DNA of 64,000 bases, taken from the NCBI GenBank assembly GCA_035222895.1, contig JAVYIG010007502.1, positions 1 to 64,000 of the forward strand, read 5' to 3'. Shown piece after piece: positions 13,711-25,706 of the stretch. The notes beneath the pieces are model-generated. The model was given only the letters and a program-made list of their open reading frames with translations. It ran no database searches and was not told where the DNA came from. A program made the translations under genes and the position numbers. The DNA is from Strongylocentrotus droebachiensis. Lineage: Eukaryota > Echinodermata > Echinoidea > Camarodonta > Strongylocentrotidae. The first letter of the stretch is position 1; the number at the start of each line of letters is the position of its first letter.

Positions 13711-16461
13711 GCGTATATACTGTCATATTGCGCAATGAAAGAGTCATTTGAAGCATTTTTTTAGTTTTTCATCAAATTTGCAAATATTTTTTTTTTTTTT
13801 AAAAACATGCTATGGTCTTCTAAGTGGTTTCATTATGTTCTGCTCAAGCTCTTTTACCTGTTGGCGACATCGGTTTATCTCTTTCATCTTCATTGATTGC
13901 GCAGTGTTGAAAACGATTAAATCGCGTATATACTGTCATATTGCGCAATGAAAGAGTCATTTGAAGCATTTTTTTAGTTTTTCATCAAATTTGCAAATAT
14001 TTTTTTTTTTTTTTAAACATGCTATGGTCTTCTAAGTGGTTTCATTATGTTCTGTTCAAGCTCTTTTACCTCTTCGCGACATCGGTTTATCTCTTTCATC
14101 TTTATTGATTGCGCAATGTTGAAAACGATTAAATCGCGTATATACTGTCATATTGCGCAATGAAAGAGTCATTTGAAGCATTTTTTTTAGTTTTTCATCA
14201 CATTTGCAAATATCTTTCTTAAAAAGCATGCTATGGTCTTCTAAGTGGTTTCATTATATTTTGCTTAAACTCTTTTACCTCTTCGCGACATCGGTTTATC
14301 TCATTCATCTTCATTGATTGCGCAATGTTGAAAACGATTAAATCGGTATCCTAAGTGGTTTCATTATGTTGCGCTTGAGCATCTCTACCTGTTCGCGTCA
14401 TCGGTTTATGTTTTTTCATCTTTATTTATTGCGTAATGTAGAAAAACGATTAAATCGCGTATATACTGTCATATTGCGCAATGAAAGAGTCATTTGAAGC
14501 ATTTTTTTAGTTTTTCATCAAATTTGCAAATATCTTCTTCTTTTTTTTAAAAACATGCTATGGTCTTCTAAGTGGTTTCATTATGTTCTGCTCAAGCTCT
14601 TTTACCTCTTCGCGACATCGGTTTATCTCTTTCATCTTTATTGATTGCGCAATGTTGAAAACGATTAAATCGCGTATATACTGTCATATTGCGCAATGAA
14701 AGAGTCATTTAAAGCATTTTTTTAGTTTTTCACCAAATTTGCAAATATCTTTCTTAAAAAGCATGCTATGGTCTTCTAAGTGGTTTCATTATATTCTGCT
14801 CAAGCTCTTTTACCTCTTCGCGAAATCGGTTTATCTCTTTCATTTTCATTGATTGCGCAATGTTGAAAACGATTAAATCGGTATCCTAAGTGGTATCATT
14901 ATGTTGCGCTTGAGCATCTCTACCTGTTCGCGTCATCGGTTTATGTTTTTCATCTTTATTTTTTGCGTAATGTAGAAAAACGATTAAATCGCGTATATAC
15001 TGTCATATTGCGCAATGAAAGAGTCATTTGAAGCATTTTTTAAGTTTTTCATCACATTTGCAAATATCTTTCTTAAAAAGCATGCTATTGTCTTCCAAGT
15101 GGTTTCATTATATTCTGCTCAAGCTCTTTTACCTGTTCGCGACATCGGTTTATCTCTTTCATCTTTATTGATTGCGCAATGTTGAAAACGATTAAATCGC
15201 GTATATACTGTCATATTGCGCAATGAAAGAGTCATTTGAAGCATTTTTTTTAGTTTTTCATCACATTTGCAAATATCTTTCTTAAAAAGCATGCTATGGT
15301 CTTCTAAGTGGTTTCATTATATTCTGCTCAAACTCTTTTACCTCTTCGCGACATCGGTTTATCTCATTCATCTTCATTGTTAGCGCAATGTTGAAAACGA
15401 TTAAATCGGTATCCTAAGTGGTATCATTATGTTGCGCTTGAGCATCTCTACCTGTTCGCGTCATCGGTTTATGTTTTTCATCTTTATTTATTGCGTAATG
15501 TAGAAAAACGATTAAATCGCGTGTATACTGTCATATTGCGCAATGAAAGAGTCATTTGAAGCATTTTTTTAGTTTTTCATCAAATTTGCAAATATCTTTC
15601 TTAAAAAGCATGCTATGGTCTTCTAAGTGGTTTCATTATGTTCTGCTCAAGCTCTTCTACCTGTTCGCGACATCGGTTTATCTCTTTCATCTTTATTGAT
15701 TGCGCAATGTTGAAAACGATTAAATCGCGTATATACTGTCATATTGCGCAATGAAAGAGTCATTTGAAGTATTTTTTTAGTTTTTCATCACATTTGCAAA
15801 TATCTTTCTTAAAAAGCATGCTATGGTCTTCTAAGTGGTTTCATTATATTCTGCTCAAGCTCTTTTACCTCTTCGCGACATCGGTTTATCTCTTTCATCT
15901 TCATTGATTGCGCAATGTTGAAAACGATTAAATCGCGTATATACTGTTATATTGCGCAATGAAAGAGTCATTTGAAGCATTTTTTTAGTTTTTCATCACA
16001 TTTGCAAATATCTTTCTTAAAAAGCATGCTATGGTCTTCTAAGTGGTTTCATTATATTCTGCTCAAGCTCTTTTACCTCTTCGCGACATCGGTTTATCTC
16101 TTTCATCTTCATTGATTGCGCAATGTTGAAAACGATTAAATCGGTATCCTAAGTGGTATCATTATGTTGCGCTTGAGCATCTCTACCTGTTCGCGTCATC
16201 GGTTTATGTTTTACATCTTTATTTATTGCGTAATGTATAAAAACGATTAAATCTCGTATATACTGTCATATTGCGCAATGAAAGGGTCATTTGAAGCATT
16301 TTTTTAGTTTTTCATCAAATTTGCAAATATCTTTCTTAAAAAGCATGCTATGGTCTTCTAAGTGGTTTCATTATGTTCTGCTCAAGCTCTTCTACCTGTT
16401 CGCGACATCGGTTTATCTCTTTCATCTTTATTGATTGCCCAATGTTGAAAACGATTAAATC
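13711..16461 (+). repeat. HOR block, canonical 15-unit form (2751 bp)
   Basis: Unit starts: A1 13711, A2 13924, A3 14136, B1 14345, A4 14457, A5 14672, B2 14880, A6 14991, A7 15199, B3 15408, A8 15519, A9 15727, A10 15935, B4 16143, A11 16254. It carries the same 'aaatctcg' B4/A11 junction as the block at 7268-10017, so the two are copies of one another. Confidence 0.92.
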
Positions 16462-16678
16462 GCGTATATACTGTCATATTGCGCAATGAAAGAGTCATTT
16501 GAAGCATTTTTTTTAGTTTTTCATCAAATTTGCAAATATTTTTTTTTTTTTAAAAAAACATGCTATGGTCTTCTAAGTGGTTTCATTATGTTCTGCTCAA
16601 GCTCTTTTACCTGTTGGCGACATCGGTTTATGTTTTTTCATCTTTATTTATTGCGTAATGTAGAAAAACGATTAAATC
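16462..16678 (+). repeat. A1/B1 hybrid monomer, copy 2 (217 bp)
   Basis: It has the same structure and the same following unit (A3) as the hybrid at 10018, and lies in a copy of the same segment. T/A tract T13A7. Confidence 0.92.
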
Positions 16679-19004
16679 GCGTATATACTGTCATATTGCG
16701 CAATGAAAGAGTCATTTGAAGCATTTTTTTTAGTTTTTCATCACATTTGCAAATATCTTTCTTAAAAAGCATGCTATGGTCTTCTAAGTGGTTTCATTAT
16801 ATTTTGCTTAAACTCTTTTACCTCTTCGCGACATCGGTTTATCTCATTCATCTTCATTGATTGCGCAATGTTGAAAACGATTAAATCGGTATCCTAAGTG
16901 GTTTCATTATGTTGCGCTTGAGCATCTCTACCTGTTCGCGTCATCGGTTTATGTTTTTTCATCTTTATTTATTGCGTAATGTAGAAAAACGATTAAATCG
17001 CGTATATACTGTCATATTGCGCAATGAAAGAGTCATTTGAAGCATTTTTTTAGTTTTTCATCAAATTTGCAAATATCTTCTTCTTTTTTTTTAAAACATG
17101 CTATGGTCTTCTAAGTGGTTTCATTATGTTCTGCTCAAGCTCTTTTACCTCTTCGCGACATCGGTTTATCTCTTTCATCTTTATTGATTGCGCAATGTTG
17201 AAAACGATTAAATCGCGTATATACTGTCATATTGCGCAATGAAAGAGTCATTTAAAGCATTTTTTTAGTTTTTCACCAAATTTGCAAATATCTTTCTTAA
17301 AAAGCATGCTATGGTCTTCTAAGTGGTTTCATTATATTCTGCTCAAGCTCTTTTACCTCTTCGCGAAATCGGTTTATCTCTTTCATTTTCATTGATTGCG
17401 CAATGTTGAAAACGATTAAATCGGTATCCTAAGTGGTATCATTATGTTGCGCTTGAGCATCTCTACCTGTTCGCGTCATCGGTTTATGTTTTTCATCTTT
17501 ATTTTTTGCGTAATGTAGAAAAACGATTAAATCGCGTATATACTGTCATATTGCGCAATGAAAGAGTCATTTGAAGCATTTTTTAAGTTTTTCATCACAT
17601 TTGCAAATATCTTTCTTAAAAAGCATGCTATTGTCTTCCAAGTGGTTTCATTATATTCTGCTCAAGCTCTTTTACCTGTTCGCGACATCGGTTTATCTCT
17701 TTCATCTTTATTGATTGCGCAATGTTGAAAACGATTAAATCGCGTATATACTGTCATATTGCGCAATGAAAGAGTCATTTGAAGCATTTTTTTTAGTTTT
17801 TCATCACATTTGCAAATATCTTTCTTAAAAAGCATGCTATGGTCTTCTAAGTGGTTTCATTATATTCTGCTCAAACTCTTTTACCTCTTCGCGACATCGG
17901 TTTATCTCATTCATCTTCATTGTTAGCGCAATGTTGAAAACGATTAAATCGGTATCCTAAGTGGTATCATTATGTTGCGCTTGAGCATCTCTACCTGTTC
18001 GCGTCATCGGTTTATGTTTTTCATCTTTATTTATTGCGTAATGTAGAAAAACGATTAAATCGCGTGTATACTGTCATATTGCGCAATGAAAGAGTCATTT
18101 GAAGCATTTTTTTAGTTTTTCATCAAATTTGCAAATATCTTTCTTAAAAAGCATGCTATGGTCTTCTAAGTGGTTTCATTATGTTCTGCTCAAGCTCTTC
18201 TACCTGTTCGCGACATCGGTTTATCTCTTTCATCTTTATTGATTGCGCAATGTTGAAAACGATTAAATCGCGTATATACTGTCATATTGCGCAATGAAAG
18301 AGTCATTTGAAGTATTTTTTTAGTTTTTCATCACATTTGCAAATATCTTTCTTAAAAAGCATGCTATGGTCTTCTAAGTGGTTTCATTATATTCTGCTCA
18401 AGCTCTTTTACCTCTTCGCGACATCGGTTTATCTCTTTCATCTTCATTGATTGCGCAATGTTGAAAACGATTAAATCGCGTATATACTGTTATATTGCGC
18501 AATGAAAGAGTCATTTGAAGCATTTTTTTAGTTTTTCATCACATTTGCAAATATCTTTCTTAAAAAGCATGCTATGGTCTTCTAAGTGGTTTCATTATAT
18601 TCTGCTCAAGCTCTTTTACCTCTTCGCGACATCGGTTTATCTCTTTCATCTTCATTGATTGCGCAATGTTGAAAACGATTAAATCGGTATCCTAAGTGGT
18701 ATCATTATGTTGCGCTTGAGCATCTCTACCTGTTCGCGTCATCGGTTTATGTTTTACATCTTTATTTATTGCGTAATGTATAAAAACGATTAAATCGCGT
18801 ATATACTGTCATATTGCGCAATGAAAGGGTCATTTGAAGCATTTTTTTAGTTTTTCATCAAATTTGCAAATATCTTTCTTAAAAAGCATGCTATGGTCTT
18901 CTAAGTGGTTTCATTATGTTCTGCTCAAGCTCTTCTACCTGTTCGCGACATCGGTTTATCTCTTTCATCTTTATTGATTGCCCAATGTTGAAAACGATTA
19001 AATC
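16462..19004 (+). repeat. HOR block starting with an A1/B1 hybrid (2543 bp)
   Basis: Unit starts: hybrid 16462, A3 16679, B1 16888, A4 17000, A5 17215, B2 17423, A6 17534, A7 17742, B3 17951, A8 18062, A9 18270, A10 18478, B4 18686, A11 18797. It matches 10018-12240 unit for unit but lacks the 735-bp duplication and the extra units after it. Confidence 0.91.
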
Positions 19005-19221
19005 GCGTATATACTGTCATATTGCGCAATGAAAGAGTCATTTGAAGCATTTTTTTTAGTTTTTCATCAAATTTGCAAATATTTTTTTTTTTTTTAAAAA
19101 ACATGCTATGGTCTTCTAAGTGGTTTCATTATGTTCTGCTCAAGCTCTTTTACCTGTTGGCGACATCGGTTTATGTTTTTTCATCTTTATTTATTGCGTA
19201 ATGTAGAAAAACGATTAAATC
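19005..19221 (+). repeat. A1/B1 hybrid monomer, copy 3 (217 bp)
   Basis: It has the same A-to-B switch but is followed by A4, exactly what a single exchange deleting A2 and A3 would give. This form is therefore probably closer to the original event. T/A tract T14A6. Confidence 0.92.
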
Positions 19222-19644
19222 GCGTATATACTGTCATATTGCGCAATGAAAGAGTCATTTGAAGCATTTTTTTAGTTTTTCATCAAATTTGCAAATATCT
19301 TCTTCTTTTTTTTTAAAACATGCTATGGTCTTCTAAGTGGTTTCATTATGTTCTGCTCAAGCTCTTTTACCTCTTCGCGACATCGGTTTATCTCTTTCAT
19401 CTTTATTGATTGCGCAATGTTGAAAACGATTAAATCGCGTATATACTGTCATATTGCGCAATGAAAGAGTCATTTAAAGCATTTTTTTAGTTTTTCACCA
19501 AATTTGCAAATATCTTTCTTAAAAAGCATGCTATGGTCTTCTAAGTGGTTTCATTATATTCTGCTCAAGCTCTTTTACCTCTTCGCGAAATCGGTTTATC
19601 TCTTTCATTTTCATTGATTGCGCAATGTTGAAAACGATTAAATC

Positions 19645-20018
19645 GCAATGAAAGAGTCATTTGAAGTATTTTTTTAGTTTTTCATCACATTTGCAAATAT
19701 CTTTCTTAAAAAGCATGCTATGGTCTTCTAAGTGGTTTCATTATGTTCTGTTCAAGCTCTTTTACCTCTTCGCGACATCGGTTTATCTCTTTCATCTTTA
19801 TTGATTGCGCAATGTTGAAAACGATTAAATCGCAATGAAAGAGTCATTTGAAGTATTTTTTTAGTTTTTCATCACATTTGCAAATATCTTTCTTAAAAAG
19901 CATGCTATGGTCTTCTAAGTGGTTTCATTATATTCTGCTCAAGCTCTTTTACCTCTTCGCGACATCGGTTTATCTCTTTCATCTTCATTGATTGCGCAAT
20001 GTTGAAAACGATTAAATC
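19645..20018 (+). repeat. Pair of 21-bp-deleted A units, copy 2
   Basis: Units 19645-19831 and 19832-20018, 187 bp each, have the same order and diagnostic sites as the pair at 104-477. They follow hybrid, A4 and A5 units (19005, 19222, 19437) and precede B4' at 20019. Confidence 0.93.
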
Positions 20019-20129
20019 GGTATCCTAAGTGGTATCATTATGTTGCGCTTGAGCATCTCTACCTGTTCGCGTCATCGGTTTATGTTTTACATCTTTATTT
20101 ATTGCGTAATGTAGAAAAACGATTAAATC

Positions 20130-22153
20130 GCGTATATACTGTCATATTGCGCAATGAAAGAGTCATTTGAAGCATTTTTTTAGTTTTTCATCAAATTTGC
20201 AAATATTTTTTTTTTTTTTTAAAAAACATGCTATGGTCTTCTAAGTGGTTTCATTATGTTCTGCTCAAGCTCTTTTACCTGTTGGCGACATCGGTTTATC
20301 TCTTTCATCTTCATTGATTGCGCAGTGTTGAAAACGATTAAATCGCGTATATACTGTCATATTGCGCAATGAAAGAGTCATTTGAAGCATTTTTTTTAGT
20401 TTTTCATCAAATTTGCAAATATTTTTTTTTTTTTAAAAACATGCTATGGTCTTCTAAGTGGTTTCATTATGTTCTGTTCAAGCTCTTTTACCTCTTCGCG
20501 ACATCGGTTTATCTCTTTCATCTTTATTGATTGCGCAATGTTGAAAACGATTAAATCGCGTATATACTGTCATATTGCGCAATGAAAGAGTCATTTGAAG
20601 TATTTTTTTAGTTTTTCATCACATTTGCAAATATCTTTCTTAAAAAGCATGCTATGGTCTTCTAAGTGGTTTCATTATATTCTGCTCAAGCTCTTTTACC
20701 TCTTCGCGACATCGGTTTATCTCTTTCATCTTCATTGATTGCGCAATGTTGAAAACGATTAAATCGGTATCCTAAGTGGTATCATTATGTTGCGCTTGAG
20801 CATCTCTACCTGTTCGCGTCATCGGTTTATGTTTTACATCTTTATTTATTGCGTAATGTAGAAAAACGATTAAATCGCGTATATACTGTCATATTGCGCA
20901 ATGAAAGAGTCATTTGAAGCATTTTTTTTAGTTTTTCATCAAATTTGCAAATATTTTTTTTTTTTTTAAAACATGCTATGGTCTTCTAAGTGGTTTCATT
21001 ATGTTCTGTTCAAGCTCTTTTACCTCTTCGCGACATCGGTTTATCTCTTTCATCTTTATTGATTGCGCAATGTTGAAAACGATTAAATCGCGTATATACT
21101 GTCATATTGCGCAATGAAAGAGTCATTTGAAGCATTTTTTTTAGTTTTTCATCACATTTGCAAATATCTTTCTTAAAAAGCATGCTATGGTCTTCTAAGT
21201 GGTTTCATTTTATTTTGCTTAAACTCTTTTACCTCTTCGCGACATCGGTTTATCTCATTCATCTTCATTGATTGCGCAATGTTGAAAACGATTAAATCGG
21301 TATCCTAAGTGGTTTCATTATGTTGCGCTTGAGCATCTCTACCTGTTCGCGTCATCGGTTTATGTTTTTTCATCTTTATTTATTGCGTAATGTAGAAAAA
21401 CGATTAAATCGCGTATATACTGTCATATTGCGCAATGAAAGAGTCATTTGAAGCATTTTTTTAGTTTTTCATCAAATTTGCAAATATCTTCTTCTTTTTT
21501 TAAAAAAACATGCTATGGTCTTCTAAGTGGTTTCATTATGTTCTGCTCAAGCTCTTTTACCTCTTCGCGACATCGGTTTATCTCTTTCATCTTTATTGAT
21601 TGCGCAATGTTGAAAACGATTAAATCGCGTATATACTGTCATATTGCGCAATGAAAGAGTCATTTGAAGCATTTTTTTAGTTTTTCATCACATTTGCAAA
21701 TATCTTTCTTAAAAAGCATGCTATGGTCTTCTAAGTGGTTTCATTATATTCTGCTCAAGCTCTTTTACCTCTTCGCGACATCGGTTTATCTCTTTCATCT
21801 TCATTGATTGCGCAATGTTGAAAACGATTAAATCGGTATCCTAAGTGGTATCATTATGTTGCGCTTGAGCATCTCTACCTGTTCGCGTCATCGGTTTATG
21901 TTTTACATCTTTATTTATTGCGTAATGTATAAAAACGATTAAATCGCGTATATACTGTCATATTGCGCAATGAAAGGGTCATTTGAAGCATTTTTTTAGT
22001 TTTTCATCAAATTTGCAAATATCTTTCTTAAAAAGCATGCTATGGTCTTCTAAGTGGTTTCATTATGTTCTGCTCAAGCTCTTCTACCTGTTCGCGACAT
22101 CGGTTTATCTCTTTCATCTTTATTGATTGCCCAATGTTGAAAACGATTAAATC
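20130..22153 (+). repeat. HOR block, A3v lineage, copy 2 (2024 bp)
   Basis: Unit starts: A1 20130, A2 20345, A9 20558, B4' 20766, A2 20877, A3v 21090, B1 21299, A4v 21411, A10n 21627, B4 21835, A11 21946. The unit order is the same as 589-2611. Confidence 0.91.
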
Positions 22154-23643
22154 GCGTATATACTGTCATATTGCGCAATGAAAGAGTCATTTGAAGCATT
22201 TTTTTAGTTTTTCATCAAATTTGCAAATATTTTTTTTTTTTTAAAAAAACATGCTATGGTCTTCTAAGTGGTTTCATTATGTTCTGCTCAAGCTCTTTTA
22301 CCTGTTGGCGACATCGGTTTATCTCTTTCATCTTCATTGATTGCGCAGTGTTGAAAACGATTAAATCGCGTATATACTGTCATATTGCGCAATGAAAGAG
22401 TCATTTGAAGCATTTTTTTAGTTTTTCATCAAATTTGCAAATATTTTTTTTTTTTTTTTAAACATGCTATGGTCTTCTAAGTGGTTTCATTATGTTCTGT
22501 TCAAGCTCTTTTACCTCTTCGCGACATCGGTTTATCTCTTTCATCTTTATTGATTGCGCAATGTTGAAAACGATTAAATCGCGTATATACTGTCATATTG
22601 CGCAATGAAAGAGTCATTTGAAGCATTTTTTTTAGTTTTTCATCACATTTGCAAATATCTTTCTTAAAAAGCATGCTATGGTCTTCTAAGTGGTTTCATT
22701 ATATTTTGCTTAAACTCTTTTACCTCTTCGCGACATCGGTTTATCTCATTCATCTTCATTGATTGCGCAATGTTGAAAACGATTAAATCGGTATCCTAAG
22801 TGGTTTCATTATGTTGCGCTTGAGCATCTCTACCTGTTCGCGTCATCGGTTTATGTTTTTTCATCTTTATTTATTGCGTAATGTAGAAAAACGATTAAAT
22901 CGCGTATATACTGTCATATTGCGCAATGAAAGAGTCATTTGAAGCATTTTTTTAGTTTTTCATCAAATTTGCAAATATCTTCTTCTTTTTTTTTAAAACA
23001 TGCTATGGTCTTCTAAGTGGTTTCATTATGTTCTGCTCAAGCTCTTTTACCTCTTCGCGACATCGGTTTATCTCTTTCATCTTTATTGATTGCGCAATGT
23101 TGAAAACGATTAAATCGCGTATATACTGTCATATTGCGCAATGAAAGAGTCATTTAAAGCATTTTTTTAGTTTTTCACCAAATTTGCAAATATCTTTCTT
23201 AAAAAGCATGCTATGGTCTTCTAAGTGGTTTCATTATATTCTGCTCAAGCTCTTTTACCTCTTCGCGAAATCGGTTTATCTCTTTCATTTTCATTGATTG
23301 CGCAATGTTGAAAACGATTAAATCGGTATCCTAAGTGGTATCATTATGTTGCGCTTGAGCATCTCTACCTGTTCGCGTCATCGGTTTATGTTTTTCATCT
23401 TTATTTTTTGCGTAATGTAGAAAAACGATTAAATCGCGTATATACTGTCATATTGCGCAATGAAAGAGTCATTTGAAGTATTTTTTTAGTTTTTCATCAC
23501 ATTTGCAAATATCTTTCTTAAAAAGCATGCTATGGTCTTCTAAGTGGTTTCATTATGTTCTGCTCAAGCTCTTCTACCTGTTCGCGACATCGGTTTATCT
23601 CTTTCATCTTTATTGATTGCCCAATGTTGAAAACGATTAAATC
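22154..23643 (+). repeat. HOR block, short form (1490 bp)
   Basis: Unit starts: A1 22154, A2 22368, A3 22581, B1 22790, A4 22902, A5 23117, B2 23325, A9/A11 mosaic 23436. It is the counterpart of 2612-4099, including the same mosaic last unit. Confidence 0.91.
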
Positions 23644-23857
23644 GCGTATATACTGTCATATTGCGCAATGAAAGAGTCATTTGAAGCATTTTTTTAGTTT
23701 TTCATCAAATTTGCAAATATTTTTTTTTTTTAAAAAAAACATGCTATGGTCTTCTAAGTGGTTTCATTATGTTCTGCTCAAGCTCTTTTACCTGTTGGCG
23801 ACATCGGTTTATCTCTTTCATCTTCATTGATTGCGCAGTGTTGAAAACGATTAAATC
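23644..23857 (+). repeat. A1 monomer subtype (exemplar)
   Basis: The unit is 213-215 bp. It is recognised by 'catcaaatttgc', a long T run joined to an A run (T10-16 then A5-9) before 'catgc', 'cctgttggcgac' (others have 'ttcgcgac') and 'gcgcagtgttg' (others 'gcgcaatgttg'). The cagtg change destroys the second ATTGCGCAAT palindrome, and the T/A tract removes the GCATGC site found in most A units. Other complete A1 starts: 589, 2612, 4100, 7268, 13711, 20130, 22154, 27522, 29754, 32618, 40954, 45792, 49927, 54903, 57766. Confidence 0.93.
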
Positions 23858-24070
23858 GCGTATATACTGTCATATTGCGCAATGAAAGAGTCATTTGAAG
23901 CATTTTTTTAGTTTTTCATCAAATTTGCAAATATTTTTTTTTTTTTTTTAAACATGCTATGGTCTTCTAAGTGGTTTCATTATGTTCTGTTCAAGCTCTT
24001 TTACCTCTTCGCGACATCGGTTTATCTCTTTCATCTTTATTGATTGCGCAATGTTGAAAACGATTAAATC
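23858..24070 (+). repeat. A2 monomer subtype (exemplar)
   Basis: The unit is 212-213 bp. Marks are 'catcaaatttgc', a T run of 13-16 followed by only 3-5 A, 'gttctgttcaagc' and 'cctcttcgcgac' with 'ctttattg'. It normally sits between A1 and A3. Extra copies follow B4' at 1335, 20877, 28477 and 53627 without a preceding A1. The long T run lengthens the unit relative to 208 bp and, like A1, it lacks GCATGC. Confidence 0.92.
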
Positions 24071-24279
24071 GCGTATATACTGTCATATTGCGCAATGAAA
24101 GAGTCATTTGAAGCATTTTTTTTAGTTTTTCATCACATTTGCAAATATCTTTCTTAAAAAGCATGCTATGGTCTTCTAAGTGGTTTCATTATATTTTGCT
24201 TAAACTCTTTTACCTCTTCGCGACATCGGTTTATCTCATTCATCTTCATTGATTGCGCAATGTTGAAAACGATTAAATC
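24071..24279 (+). repeat. A3 monomer subtype (exemplar)
   Basis: The unit is 209 bp. Marks are eight T in 'gcattttttttag', 'catcacatttgc', 'attttgcttaaactc', 'tctcattcatc' and 'cttcattg'. It is always followed by B1. A variant with 'cattttattttgc' (A3v) occurs at 1548, 21090, 28690 and 53840; it is always preceded by an A2 that itself follows B4', and is followed by B1 and the A4 variant. A3v therefore marks one particular HOR lineage. Confidence 0.92.
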
Positions 24280-24391
24280 GGTATCCTAAGTGGTTTCATT
24301 ATGTTGCGCTTGAGCATCTCTACCTGTTCGCGTCATCGGTTTATGTTTTTTCATCTTTATTTATTGCGTAATGTAGAAAAACGATTAAATC
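24280..24391 (+). repeat. B1 half-unit subtype (exemplar)
   Basis: The unit is 112 bp, one base longer than other B units because of six T in 'gttttttcatc'. It keeps 'tggtttcattatg' (other B units have 'tggtatcattatg'), which makes it closest to the A sequence at that site. It follows A3 and usually precedes A4. Its 3' part is also found fused to A1 in four hybrid units (10018, 16462, 19005, 26397). Confidence 0.92.
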
Positions 24392-24606
24392 GCGTATATA
24401 CTGTCATATTGCGCAATGAAAGAGTCATTTGAAGCATTTTTTTAGTTTTTCATCAAATTTGCAAATATCTTCTTCTTTTTTTTTAAAACATGCTATGGTC
24501 TTCTAAGTGGTTTCATTATGTTCTGCTCAAGCTCTTTTACCTCTTCGCGACATCGGTTTATCTCTTTCATCTTTATTGATTGCGCAATGTTGAAAACGAT
24601 TAAATC
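24392..24606 (+). repeat. A4 monomer subtype (exemplar)
   Basis: The unit is 214-216 bp. It is recognised by 'aatatcttcttc' followed by a T run and an A run (usually T9A4) before 'catgc', with 'cctcttcgcgac' and 'ctttattg'. A variant with T7A7 (A4v, 216 bp) is found at 1869, 21411, 29011 and 54160, always after an A3v-B1 pair. The 'cttcttc' tract looks intermediate between the ordinary 'ctttcttaaaaagc' and the pure T runs of A1 and A2. Confidence 0.92.
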
Positions 24607-24814
24607 GCGTATATACTGTCATATTGCGCAATGAAAGAGTCATTTAAAGCATTTTTTTAGTTTTTCACCAAATTTGCAAATATCTTTCTTAAAAAGCATG
24701 CTATGGTCTTCTAAGTGGTTTCATTATATTCTGCTCAAGCTCTTTTACCTCTTCGCGAAATCGGTTTATCTCTTTCATTTTCATTGATTGCGCAATGTTG
24801 AAAACGATTAAATC
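24607..24814 (+). repeat. A5 monomer subtype (exemplar)
   Basis: The unit is 208 bp. Marks are 'catttaaagc' (others 'catttgaag'), 'tttttcaccaaatttgc' (others 'catcaaa' or 'catcaca'), 'ttcgcgaaatcgg' (others 'cgacatcgg') and 'cattttcattg'. It is followed by B2, except at 19437 and 26829, and at the partial unit ending at 103, where a pair of 21-bp-deleted units follows. In the 36-46 kb and 60-63 kb regions A5 follows A9 instead of A4, giving a shortened cycle. Confidence 0.92.
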
Positions 24815-24925
24815 GGTATCCTAAGTGGTATCATTATGTTGCGCTTGAGCATCTCTACCTGTTCGCGTCATCGGTTTATGTTTTTCATCTTTATTTTTTG
24901 CGTAATGTAGAAAAACGATTAAATC
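24815..24925 (+). repeat. B2 half-unit subtype (exemplar)
   Basis: The unit is 111 bp. It is recognised by 'ctttattttttgcg', where other B units have 'ctttatttattgcg'; the A-to-T change removes part of the weak dyad ATTGCGTAAT seen in B1, B3 and B4. It always follows A5 (or the A4/A5 fusion at 36015) and generally precedes A6. Confidence 0.92.
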
Positions 24926-25133
24926 GCGTATATACTGTCATATTGCGCAATGAAAGAGTCATTTGAAGCATTTTTTAAGTTTTTCATCACATTTGCAAAT
25001 ATCTTTCTTAAAAAGCATGCTATTGTCTTCCAAGTGGTTTCATTATATTCTGCTCAAGCTCTTTTACCTGTTCGCGACATCGGTTTATCTCTTTCATCTT
25101 TATTGATTGCGCAATGTTGAAAACGATTAAATC
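24926..25133 (+). repeat. A6 monomer subtype (exemplar)
   Basis: The unit is 208 bp. Marks are 'gcattttttaag' (the only subtype with AAG after the T run), 'catcacatttgc', 'gctattgtcttccaag' (others 'gctatggtcttctaag'), 'cctgttcgcgac' and 'ctttattg'. It follows B2 and precedes A7, except for mosaic copies at 36334 and 50674 whose 3' half is of A8 type, and at 60307 where an A9 type follows. Confidence 0.92.
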
Positions 25134-25342
25134 GCGTATATACTGTCATATTGCGCAATGAAAGAGTCATTTGAAGCATTTTTTTTAGTTTTTCATCACA
25201 TTTGCAAATATCTTTCTTAAAAAGCATGCTATGGTCTTCTAAGTGGTTTCATTATATTCTGCTCAAACTCTTTTACCTCTTCGCGACATCGGTTTATCTC
25301 ATTCATCTTCATTGTTAGCGCAATGTTGAAAACGATTAAATC
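25134..25342 (+). repeat. A7 monomer subtype (exemplar)
   Basis: The unit is 209 bp. Marks are eight T in 'gcattttttttag', 'catcacatttgc', 'attctgctcaaactc', 'tctcattcatc' and 'cattgttagcgcaatg'. The last change breaks the second ATTGCGCAAT palindrome. It is always followed by B3. The 5' half matches A3 and the 3' half shares 'tctcattc' with A3, so A3 and A7 look like sister subtypes. Confidence 0.92.
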
Positions 25343-25453
25343 GGTATCCTAAGTGGTATCATTATGTTGCGCTTGAGCATCTCTACCTGTTCGCGTCATC
25401 GGTTTATGTTTTTCATCTTTATTTATTGCGTAATGTAGAAAAACGATTAAATC
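25343..25453 (+). repeat. B3 half-unit subtype (exemplar)
   Basis: The unit is 111 bp. Marks are 'tggtatcattatg', 'gtttttcatctttatttat' and 'tgtagaaaaacg'. The next unit nearly always starts 'gcgtgtatac' (A8) instead of 'gcgtatatac'. Two copies, 31453 and 56602, share a private T-to-A change giving 'taaagtag' (at 31544 and 56693), which ties together two duplicated segments 25 kb apart. Confidence 0.92.
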
Positions 25454-25661
25454 GCGTGTATACTGTCATATTGCGCAATGAAAGAGTCATTTGAAGCATT
25501 TTTTTAGTTTTTCATCAAATTTGCAAATATCTTTCTTAAAAAGCATGCTATGGTCTTCTAAGTGGTTTCATTATGTTCTGCTCAAGCTCTTCTACCTGTT
25601 CGCGACATCGGTTTATCTCTTTCATCTTTATTGATTGCGCAATGTTGAAAACGATTAAATC
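25454..25661 (+). repeat. A8 monomer subtype (exemplar)
   Basis: The unit is 208 bp. Marks are the start 'gcgtgtatac' (which breaks the GTATATAC palindrome), 'catcaaatttgc', 'agctcttctacctgttcg' and 'ctttattgattgcgc'. It follows B3 and usually precedes A9. At 32091, 34955 and 57240 it is followed directly by B4, so A9 and A10 have been lost there. At 12352 an A8 follows B4 instead of B3, because of a 735-bp tandem duplication. Confidence 0.92.
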
Positions 25662-25677
25662 GCGTATATACTGTCAT

Positions 25678-25687
25678 ATTGCGCAAT
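25678..25687. other. Perfect palindrome ATTGCGCAAT, upstream copy (exemplar)
   Basis: The sequence equals its own reverse complement. It sits at bases 17-26 of a typical A unit and is present in essentially every A unit except the six 21-bp-deleted ones, where the deletion removes its left half. B units lack this part altogether. The string matches the known optimal DNA site of C/EBP-type bZIP proteins; that a host protein binds here is only inference. Confidence 0.8.
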
Positions 25688-25706
25688 GAAAGAGTCATTT
25701 GAAGTA

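Larger units (their letters stand above)
19005..20129 (+). repeat. Short HOR segment: hybrid, A4, A5, two deleted A units, B4'
   Basis: Unit starts: hybrid 19005, A4 19222, A5 19437, deleted A 19645 and 19832, B4' 20019. From A5 onward this equals the left edge of the window. Confidence 0.91.
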